Assembly (NCBI GenBank): GCA_916048095.2 | Contig: OU696582.1 | Coordinates: forward strand, 4,432,001 to 4,496,000 | Direction of reading: 5' to 3' | Source of the DNA: Sacculina carcini | Lineage: Eukaryota > Arthropoda > Thecostraca > Sacculinidae | Length of the DNA: 64,000 nt | Part shown: positions 1 through 8,565 of the stretch, one piece after another | How the letters are laid out: every line of letters starts with the position of its first letter | Numbering within the stretch: the stretch's first letter is position 1 | Position numbers and translations under genes: made by a program | Notes under the pieces: model-generated | Databases searched by the model: none | Told to the model about the DNA's origin: nothing | Seen by the model: only the letters and a program-made list of their open reading frames with translations

Positions 1-739
1 TAAAATTAATTATACCATCGTGCTAGAAATTTTGTTTCCTACAGTACGGTATAATTATTAATTTTCCAAAGTGTATCTGAACGAAGTTACGACGGTGTAA
101 AGTCAAAATGTCATGTTGCCAATTTGACAGCTATTATGCGTACTTGCGATTACACATGAATATACACTGATTAAATTTCACTGAAGTCCAATCACAATTT
201 ACGCACTTGCGATTACACAGGAATATACTACTGTGTAGAGAATTTTGTGTTCTACAAGATAAGCTATAATTTATACCCACAAATGATACAAAAAACGTGT
301 AAAATTGGCAAAATTCTCAAATACATCCAAAATTACAATTGAACACCGGGCGACTAAAATTAATTCATTTTTCTACTATTTCTCAGTAACTATTTGTTTC
401 ACATAAAAATACATTATACCATCGTTCTAGAAATCTTTTCTTCTACAATACGGTATTATTTGTAATTCTCCAAAGGGTATCTGAAGGAAGTTACGGCGGT
501 GTAAAGTCAAAAGGACATATTGCCAATTTGACAGCTATTATGCGCACTTGCGATTACACAGGAATATACACCGATTAAATTTCACTGAAGCCCAATCACA
601 ATTAAGAATGCATCATATTATCTCCAAGCATGGATGGTGTGGTTTTATTGCGTACAGTTTAATTAATGCTACACTCTACTGAATATAAAGGCTTTATTGT
701 CCTCAATAACGTTCCGCACGACGGGCGGGTAAAATGCTA
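1..739 (+). mobile_element. Helitron body H1, left end outside window
   Basis: This is the 3' part of a body: an A half-repeat with the 62-bp internal duplication, a B half, a further A half, then the tail. The tail holds the terminal hairpin CCGC (714-717) / GCGG (725-728), followed by TAAAATG-type spacing and CTA at 737-739. It matches 14980-15718 almost base for base, with scattered single differences. Confidence 0.7.
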
Positions 740-2476
740 TTGGGAACAAAGTAAACTACTGAATTTAACTGTGTAATTTAATTGGTTTAATTTCAAGTTG
801 CATAAGCATAAGTTGCATAAGGATATGGGTTGCAATATCATGTAATGCCAACTTATGCTGTTTTAGCGGAAGCATTAACCTGGAATTATAGAGATGACAG
901 AAGGTTGCATTGTTTTGATAGTGTTGTGGAAAAACATGTTTTCTAAATTGAAACATAAATTTCACATTTAGACTTTTAGATTAGCTATAACTTTCCTGTG
1001 CGTTTGTTTTTCTTTTTCAATTTGCACTAATTTTTTTAGGAATTGAATATTAATTATATTTTATGAACTGTTCCGCACGACGGGCGAATTAAATGTATCT
1101 ATAAAGAGTGGGTTTAAATGATAGCGAGGTATATGATATTTTGCTAGCAGTAAATATTCTAGCGATAAAAGTAGAATAGCTCTTAAGCAAATGATTTTGG
1201 AGAATGATGTGAACCTTTAAATATATTTTGCGATCTGATGATATATGTATTAGGAATAATACGTAGCAGAATATAGATTGCATAATATAATATCGGCTGT
1301 AATATCAAGGGCTGCATTATCGATGTAATCCAAAAAATAACAACTGTATGAATATGATGCATTAGTGGAAGCATTAACCGGGAATTATGAGATAATATGA
1401 TAATGGTGTAAAATTATATCGCATTATGCAACAAATGTGAATTTAGCTACCTTACAGTTTGGTCCCGATACTATATTGGCGGGTTGAGAGAAAAGTATTG
1501 GTGGGCCGCGTGTTTGGGACCCCTGGGGTAGATAATCTCAGTCTTCTGATTACAAATTATGATCGCATCAGTATATTTTGTGATCACAAACTAATAAGTT
1601 AAATCACCTCAGACTAGGCTGAGAGCGGTCAAGATTGAATGGTTGGGTTGGGTTGGGTAGGTTTGACTCAGGTTATATTGGGTTTTAATGATAGCGGAAA
1701 ATATATAAATTTTAACAATAAATATTATAGCGGTAAAAGTGAAATAGTACTTAAGCAAATGATATTGGGGAATGATGTTAAGTAATAAATATAGTTTGGA
1801 AACAGTCTGATGAAAAGATTTCATCATCTTTCATTGTTTGTTTCGTGTTTGTGTTCTGAATTATACCACACGACGGGCAGATTTATATATCAGGCGGGTT
1901 GAGGGATAATATTTGTCAAAATAAGAACAAAAATATTCACATTTAGACTTTTCTATTGGTTAAGATATATATAGGTTACATTTTTTGCTTTTCAATGTGT
2001 ATTCATTATATTTTATGGATTTGATATGAATTTTATTGTATGAATTGTTCCGCACGACGGGTGGGTTTAAAAAAGTGTTTTTAGATCATTTTTTCAAATG
2101 GTTCATTTAAAAAAAGGTTTTTTTTTAAAATAAAAATGTTCCGCGGGCAGCAACTATAGACAATAGAACGTTCAATTTACCCTGTAGAATTAATCCATAC
2201 ACAAAACCAATGGATTTGACTTCAAGATGCAGAACGGATCGTGTTCGAGTTCTGAATTATTCAGCACGACGGGCGGGTTTAAAAATGACTCAGGCGGACT
2301 GAGGGGAAATATTGTGTCGAAATAAAAATAATTAAACTTATAATTTTCAATTGATTAATATTTTTATGAGTGTACCCTATTTCATTTTTATTTTTCCATA
2401 TTTTTTTATGAATTGAATATGAATTGAATATGAATTGTTATGAATTGCTCCGCACAACGGGCGGGTTTTAATGCTA
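740..2476 (+). repeat. Inter-Helitron spacer block, full form
   Basis: The block starts TTGGGAACAAAG directly after the tail. It holds, in order: two pairs of diverged internal duplicates, a GC-richer core with three inverted repeats near 1519-1623, a TTGGG run at 1641-1661, an R repeat, and a second R-type block opening with CCGCGGGCAGCAAC near 2142. It ends with the hairpin-CTA that starts the f element. Nearly identical to 15719-17457. Small open frames here recur in every unit and show no coding signature. Confidence 0.65.
1519..1661. other. Dyad cluster and G-rich run in spacer core
   Basis: Three inverted repeats lie close together: ACCCC/GGGGT with a one-base centre (1519-1529), the perfect 14-bp palindrome TTTGTGATCACAAA (1577-1590), and CTCAG/CTGAG (1608-1612/1619-1623). 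A G-rich run of GGTTGGGTTGGGTTGGGTAGG type follows at 1641-1661. The run recurs in every spacer, starting at about 11197, 16620, 20732, 26155, 30267, 35218, 40166, 45119, 49730, 53885, 59275 and 63031. The segment is richer in G+C than its surroundings and occurs once per unit. A regulatory or structural role is speculative. Confidence 0.5.
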
Positions 2477-2936
2477 TATATATACATAAAGAAGAAATTA
2501 TCTGTCTGTCTGTGTATGTATGCTTGAATATGAGGTGACATAATTGCGCTGGCTCATGGTTCGCTGGTTCAATTATCAGGGGCTTCAAACGCAAACGAAG
2601 CGATGGCTCATTTTTATGAAATAAAAATGTCCCGCGGGCAGCAATAAAACGTTCAATTTCACCGTATAGAATGAATTCATATACAAAACTAATGGATTTG
2701 ACTTCAAGAACCAGAACGGATGGTGTTCGAGTTCTGAATTTTTCCTCACGTCGGGCGGGTTTAAATATGAGGCGGGTTGAGTGAAAATATTTTGTCAAAA
2801 TAAAATTAAAAATAATGAAATTTAGACTTTTTAATTGATTAAGGTCTTCATGAGTTTGCCTTATTTATTTTTAATTTGCAATATTTTTATGAATTGTTCC
2901 GCACAACGGGCGGGTTTTAATGCGGTTTTAATGCTA
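2477..2936 (+). mobile_element. Short Helitron-like element f (copy 1)
   Basis: It begins TATATATACATAAAG straight after a hairpin-CTA and carries a short CTGT tract. It holds the palindromic CCCGCGGGCAGC segment near 2635, a block ending in a hairpin-like CTCACGTCGGGCGGG, and one R repeat, then ends with the common hairpin and CTA at 2934-2936. The last bases contain a small duplication (GCGGTTTTAATGC). Its head aligns with the main Helitron head, so it looks like a second, much shorter family sharing the same 3' end. Confidence 0.55.
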
Positions 2937-3820
2937 TATCTATATATATAAAAGAGATCCTCTGTCTGTCTGTCTGTCTGTTTGTCTGTCCCACCCTCCT
3001 TGGTCACATTTTCAGCAAGCTGCTACTCGGTAACCACTTGGTGTACCCGCCAACAATTTATACCATTACGTTGGAAATTTTCTTGTCTACACGATAGGAT
3101 AAATTTCAAATTTTAAAAATAAAACCACAAAAATTACCGCGGTGAAAACACAAAATGAACCCTGAAAAATGCGAAAATTGTGGTCAATGCTCCGCCATCT
3201 ACTCCTCATAAACCAGAAATGGTACAGCCAAACAGATTATACCACTGTGTAGAGAATATTCTGTTCTACTCGGTAGGCTATAATTCATATCCAAAAATTA
3301 AATATAAAATATGTAAAAATGACAAAATTTCAGTCTACATTCAAAATTATATTTAAGCTCGACGCGTCCTATTTTCTGTACTTTTTTATCTATTTCTCAG
3401 CAACTAACTATGACACATCTAAATAAATATTACCATCATGCTTGGAATTTTGTTTTCTACAGCACGGTATAATTTTTAAATTTCCAAAGTGTATTAAAAA
3501 AAAGTTACGGCGGTGTGAAGTCAAAATGACAAAGTCAAAACGGCAAAATTAGCACTGGAAACCGTGAATATTTTGGTAAATATTCCGCTATCTATTCCTC
3601 ATAAACCAGCAGAGTTAAAGCTATAAAAATTATACTATTGTGTAGAGAATTTTGTGTTCTACAAGAAATATTCTAATTTATACCCACAAATGATACAAAA
3701 AACGTGTAAAATTGGCAAAATTCTCAAATACATCCAAAATTTCACTTGAACACCGGGCGACTAAAATTAATTCATTTTTCTACTATTTCTCAGTAACTAT
3801 TTGTTAAACATAAAAATAAA

Positions 3821-4680
3821 TTATACCATCGTGCTAGAAATCTTGTTTTCTACAATACGATATAATTTGTAATTTTCCAAAGTGTATCTGAAGGAAGTTA
3901 CGGCGGTGTAAAGTCAAATTGTCATGTTGCCAATTTGACAGCTATTATGCGCACTTGCGATTACACATGAATATACACTGATTTAATTTCACTGAAGTCC
4001 AATCACAATTTACGCACTTGCGATTACACAGGAATATACTACTGTGTAGATAATTTTGTGTTCTACAAGATAAGCTATAATTTATACCCACAAATGATAC
4101 AAAAAACGTGTAAAATTGGCAAAATTCTCAAATACATCCAAAATTTCACTTGAACACCGGGCGACTAAAATAAAATAATTTTTCTACTATTTCTCAGTAA
4201 CTATTTGTTAAACATAAAAATAAATTATACCATCGTGCTAGAAATCTTGTTTTCTACAATACGATATAATTTGTAATTTTCCAAAGTGTATCTGAAGGAA
4301 GTTACGGCGGTGTAAAGTCAAATTGTCATGTTGCCAATTTGACAGCTATTATGCGCACTTGCGATTACACATGAATATACACTGATTTAATTTCACTGAA
4401 GTCCAATCACAATTTACGCACTTGCGATTACACAGGAATATACTACTGTGTAGATAATTTTGTGTTCTACAAGATAAGCTATAATTTATACCCACAAATG
4501 ATACAAAAAACGTGTAAAATTGGCAAAATTCTCAAATACATCCAAAATTTCACTTGAACACCGGGCGACTAAAATAAAATAATTTTTCTACTATTTCTCA
4601 GTAACTATTTGTTAAACATAAAAATAAATTATACCATCGTGCTAGAAATCTTGTTTTCTACAATACGGTATAATTTGTAA
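3821..4680 (+). repeat. 404-bp tandem sub-array inside H2
   Basis: The A-half opening TTATACCATCGTGCTAG occurs at 3821, 4225 and 4629, giving two full periods of exactly 404 bp. Each 404-bp period is the ordinary 342-bp A+B monomer plus a 62-bp internal duplication around GCACTTGCGATTACACA. The periods look almost identical, so this is a recent local expansion. Confidence 0.8.
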
Positions 4681-5840
4681 TTTTCCAAAGTGTATCTGAA
4701 GGAAGTTACGGCGGTGTAAAGTCAAAAGCACATATTACCAATTTGACAGCTATTATGCGCACTTGCGATTACACAGGAATATACACCGATTAAATTTCAC
4801 TGAAGCCCAATCACAATTAAGAATGCATCATATTATCTCCAAGCATGGATGGTGTGGTTTTATTGCGTACAGTTTAATTAATGCTACACTATACTGAATA
4901 TAAAGGCTTTATTGTCCTCAATATCGGAATATACTACTGTGTAGAAAATTTTGTGTTCTACAAGAAAAGGTATAATTTATACCCACAAATGATACAAAAA
5001 ACGTGTAAAATTGGCAAAATTCTCAAATACATCCAAAATTACACTTGAACACCGGGTGACTAAGATTTATTCATTTTTCTACCTATTTCTCAAAAACTAA
5101 TTGTGACACATTAAAATGAATTATACCATCGTGCTAGAAATTTTGGTTTCTACAATACGGTATAATTCTTAATTTTCCAAAGTGTATCTGAAGGAAGTTA
5201 CGGCGGTGTAAAGTCAAAATGTCATGTTGCCAATTTGACAGCTATTATGCGCACTGGCGATTACACATGAATATACACTGATTTAATTTCACTGAAGTCC
5301 AATCGCAATTGACGCACTTGCGATTACTCAGGAATATACTACTGTGTAGAGAATTTTGTGTTCTACAAGATAAGCTATAATTTATACCCACAAATGATAC
5401 AAAAAACGTGTAAAATTGACAAAATTCTCAAATACATCCAAAATTACACTTGAACACCGGGCGACTAAAATTAATTCATTTTTCTACTATTTCTCAGTAA
5501 CTATTTGTTATACATAAAAATAAATTATACCATCGTGCTAGAAATCTTGGTTTCTACAATACGGTATAATTTGTAATTTTCCAAAGGGTATCTGAAGGAA
5601 GTTACGGCGGTGTAAAGTCAAAAGGACATATTGCCAATTTGACAGCTATTATGCGCACTTGCGATTACACAGGAATATACTACTGTGTAGAGACTTTTGT
5701 GTTCTACAAGAAAAGGTATAATTTATACCCACAAATGATACAAAAAACGTGTAAAATTGGCAAAATTCTCAAATACATCCAAAATTACACTTGAACACCG
5801 GGTGACTAAAATTTATTCATTTTTCTATATATAAATCTTA

Positions 5841-5880
5841 ATTTTCCAAAGTGTATCTGAATTTTCCAAAGTGTATCTGA
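5841..5880 (+). repeat. Perfect 20-bp direct duplication at a junction
   Basis: ATTTTCCAAAGTGTATCTGA occurs twice back to back (5841-5860, 5861-5880). It lies between an incomplete half-repeat, itself preceded by a TCTATATATAAA-like stretch, and an R-type tail. It marks a rearrangement joint. Confidence 0.85.
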
Positions 5881-5920
5881 AGTGTTATGAATTGCTCCGC
5901 ACAACGGGCGGGTTTTAATG

Positions 5921-5921
<1 letters not shown>

Positions 5922-6016
<95 letters not shown>
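5922..6016. repeat. (AT)n microsatellite, about 95 bp
   Basis: An uninterrupted AT dinucleotide run fills the space between a hairpin-CTA end and the TC of the next head. At other units this position holds only a few TA pairs. It is self-complementary and could extrude as a cruciform. The YIYIYI open frames crossing it are artefacts. Confidence 0.95.
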
Positions 6017-6018
<2 letters not shown>

Positions 6019-6046
6019 ATATATATAAAAGAGATCCTCTGTGTGT

Positions 6047-6087
<41 letters not shown>

Positions 6088-6270
6088 CGACCCTCCTTGG
6101 TCCATTTTCTATCAGCTATTATTCGGCCACCACTCAGCCTACCCGCTAACAATTTATACCATCACGTTGGAAATAAGGTCTTCATGAGTTTGCCTTATTT
6201 ATTTTTAATTTGCCATATTTTTATGAATTGTTCCGCACAACGGGCGGGTTTTAATGCGGTTTTAATGCTA
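6016..6270 (+). mobile_element. Minimal Helitron-like element H3 (255 bp)
   Basis: The TC head plus a long (TG)n tract (6041-6086) and the conserved CGACCCTCCTTGG segment run as far as ATCACGTTGGAAAT (about 6174). The sequence then jumps directly to the last part of an R repeat and ends in the hairpin and CTA (6268-6270). All A/B half-repeats are missing. It keeps both ends with almost nothing between. Confidence 0.55.
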
Positions 6271-6654
6271 TATATATACATAAAGAAGAAATTATCTGTC
6301 TGTCTGTGTATGTATGCTTGAATATGAGGTGACATAATTGCGCTGGTTCATGGTTTGCTGGTTCAATGACCAGGGGCTTCAAACGCAAACGAAGCAATGG
6401 CTCATTTTTATGAAATAAAAATGTCCCGCGGGCATTTAGACTTTTCTATTGGTCAAGATATTTATAGCTTACATTTTTTGCTTTTCAATTTGTATTCATT
6501 ATATTTTATGGATTTGATATGAATTTTATTGTATGAATTGTTCCGCACGACGGGTGGGTTTAAAAAAAAGTGTTTTTAGTTCATTTTTTCAAATGGTTCA
6601 TGATTTGCTTGATTGTATGAATTGCTCCGCACAACGGGCGGGTATTAATGCCAT

Positions 6655-6835
6655 ATATATACATAAAGAAGAAATTATCTGTCTGTCTGTGTATGTATGC
6701 TTGACTATGAGGTGACATAATTGCGCAGGTTCAATGGTATATATATATATACATAAAGAAGAAATTATCTGTCTGTCTGTGTGTGTATGCTTGAATATGA
6801 GGTGACATAATTGCGCGGGTTCAATGGTATAGATC
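6655..6835 (+). repeat. 90-bp tandem duplication of f-element head
   Basis: ACATAAAGAAGAAATTATCTG starts at 6661 and again at 6751. Both copies carry the CTGT tract and the TGAGGTGACATAATTGCGC segment. Neither reaches the normal f-element 3' part, so this is a partial head duplicated in tandem. Confidence 0.75.
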
Positions 6836-6836
6836 A

Positions 6837-7048
6837 GGGGCTTAATTGTTCCGCACGACGGGCGGGTGAAATGCTACTGGGAACAAAGTAAACTACTGAA
6901 TTATTGTACCATATAGAACCATTAAATAAAAAACCATTATTATATAATAAAGAACCATTTGAATATTTGTTAGTTAGTTGTCATTAGTTGGCTTATATAT
7001 AAAGAACCATTGGTGTTGGGGCTTAATTGTTCCGCACGACGGGCGGGT
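6837..7048 (+). repeat. Short unique insert between two hairpin copies
   Basis: A direct repeat (GGGGCTTAATTGTTCCGCAC and onward, about 30 bp) occurs at about 6837 and 7018. Between them lie the first 40 bases of the ordinary spacer and then sequence not seen elsewhere in the unit, containing four GAACCATT/AAACCATT words. The insert also occurs in module copies near 12660 and 22195. Confidence 0.6.
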
Positions 7049-7920
7049 TTAAACATGAGGCTGTTCGAAGGAAAATGTTAAATGTTTTGCTTTTTAATTT
7101 GTATTCAGTTTATTTTATGGATTGAATATGCATTTTATTTTATGAATTGAATATGCATTTTATTTTATAAATTGTTCAGCACGACGGGCGGGTTTAAATA
7201 TGAGACGGGCTGAAGGAAAATATGTTGTCAAAAAATATAATTGAATTTAGACTTTTCAATTGAGTAAGATTTTAATGAGTATATCTGTTTTCTTTTTTAA
7301 TTTGCAATATGTTTATGAATTAAATATGAATTTAATCTTATGAATTGTTCCGCATATCTGGCGGGTTTCAATGCTAGACGGTGATATTAAGTTATTAAAA
7401 TATTTTGGAAACATTATGATGAAAAAGTGTAGTCATTTTTCATTGTTTCGTGTCTGAGTTCTGAATTATTCAGCACGACGGGTATGTATAAATATGAGGC
7501 GGTTTAGGCAAACTATTTTGTGAAAATAAATATGAAAATATAGAAATTTAGACTTTTGTATGGGTTTACTCCACTCTTTTTTAATTCATATTCCTTTTCT
7601 CTCATGAATTGAATACAAATTTAATAGTATGAACTGTTTCGCACGACGGGCGGGTTTACATGCTAGGATTTTCATTGTTTGTTACGTGTTTGTGTTCTGA
7701 ATTATTCCGCACAATGGGTTGGTTTATATATGAGGCGGGTTGAGGGAAAATATTATGTCAAAATAAAAATAAAAATATTCACACTTGGACTTTTCTATTG
7801 AGTAAGACACTGATGAGTTTTCATTTTCTTTTTTAATTTGGAGTATTTTTATGAATATGAATTATTATGAATATTAATTCCATTTTATGAATTCCTCCGC
7901 ACAACGGGCGGGTTTTAATG

Positions 7921-7924
7921 CTAG
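7921..7924 (+). other. CTAG 3' end followed by an f head
   Basis: The homologous module copies at 13744-13747 and 23279-23282 have the same CTAG but continue with the main TC head. Here CTAG is followed by TATATATATAAAGAAG. Homology stops at the end of CTAG (plus one T), which supports this as a real element terminus. Confidence 0.7.
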
Positions 7925-8372
7925 TATATATATAAAGAAGAAATTATCTGTCTGTCTGTGTATGTATGCTTGAATATGAGGTGACATAATTGCGCTGGTT
8001 CATGGTTCACTGGTTCAATGATCAGGGGCTTCAAACGCAAACGAAGCGATGGCTCATTTTTATGAAATAAAAATGTCCCGCGGGCAGCAATAAAACGTTC
8101 AATTTCACCGTATAGAATGAATTCATATACAAAACTAATGGATTTGACTTCAAGAACCAGAACGGATGGTGTTCGAGTTCTGAATTATTCCTCACGTCGG
8201 GCGGGTTTAAATATGAGGCGGGATGAGTGAAAATATTTTTGTCAAAATAAAATTAAAAATAATGAAATTTAGACCTTTTAATTGATTAAGGTTTTCATGA
8301 GTTTGCCTTATTTATTTTTAATTTGCAATATTTTTATGAATTGCTCCGCACAACGGGCGGGTTTTAATGCTA
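7925..8372 (+). mobile_element. Short Helitron-like element f (copy 4)
   Basis: Complete short element from the TATATATATAAAG head to hairpin and CTA (8370-8372). It carries a CTGT tract, the CCCGCGGGCAGC palindrome near 8076 and one R repeat. It stands head to tail with a second, cut-off copy. Confidence 0.55.
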
Positions 8373-8510
8373 TATATATACATAAAGAAGAAATTATCTG
8401 TCTGTCTGTGTATGTATGCTTGAATATGAGGTGACATAATTGCGCTGGTTCATGGTTCGCTGGTTCAATGATCAGGGGCTTCAAACGCAAACGAAGCGAT
8501 GGCTCATATA
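8373..8510 (+). mobile_element. Truncated f element interrupted by H4 head
   Basis: The first about 135 bp of an f element run to GCGATGGCTCAT. There the usual TTTTATGAAATAAAAATG is replaced by ATATCTATATATATAAAAG, the main Helitron head. This is the only main head in the window that does not follow a hairpin-CTA end or the (AT)n run. Confidence 0.6.
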
Positions 8511-8532
8511 TCTATATATATAAAAGAGATCC

Positions 8533-8565
<33 letters not shown>

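Larger units (their letters stand above)
2939..5923 (+). mobile_element. Helitron body H2, over-long and rearranged
   Basis: The TC head is at 2939 with a CTGT-rich tract (2961-2990). A/B half-repeats follow, including a 404-bp sub-array from 3821. A normal tail begins near 4780, but just after GTCCTCAAT (about 4925) the hairpin is missing and the sequence re-enters a B half-repeat. Further A/B halves run to about 5826, where a short joint leads into an R-type end with the hairpin and CTA at 5921-5923. It reads as two bodies fused through a lost terminator. Confidence 0.6.
6175..7924 (+). repeat. R-repeat module M, copy 1 (1.75 kb)
   Basis: The segment matches 11998-13747 and 21533-23282 with only a few substitutions. 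It contains about ten spaced versions of the 3' hairpin motif (for example near 6540, 6625, 6850, 7030, 7180, 7350, 7630, 7895), each leading into a copy or fragment of the R repeat (about 170 bp). It includes a rearranged f element (6271-6434), a 90-bp tandem duplication near 6661/6751 and a direct-repeat-bounded insert at 6837-7048. It ends at CTAG (7921-7924). Confidence 0.7.

Noticed and set aside
765-965. Minus-strand frames of 63-72 codons in each spacer
   Set aside because: Low-complexity I/L/Y/H-rich translations of AT-rich repeat; several overlap each other and some are lost in individual units without other change.
1641-1661. Telomere-like TTGGG repeats
   Set aside because: Only three to four repeats, single site per unit, internal to the array; too short to call telomeric.
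2545-2590. tRNA-like or SINE promoter (GGTTCGCTGGTTCAAT) in f elements
   Set aside because: No proper A box at the right spacing, no B-box consensus, no A-rich or T-run end; no cloverleaf can be drawn.
2406-2798. 130-codon minus-strand frame recurring in the f elements
   Set aside because: It crosses microsatellite, palindrome and terminator hairpin modules, and is shortened to 85 or 121 codons in several copies by ordinary sequence variation. No domain is visible.
5887-6321. 144-codon and neighbouring frames rich in YIYIYI, HTHTHT or CVCVCV
   Set aside because: These are translations of (AT)n and (TG)n tracts.
6175-7924. CRISPR array suggested by regularly spaced short GC-rich motif
   Set aside because: The motif heads a longer diverged repeat, the intervals are related to each other and of uneven length, and the context is eukaryotic.
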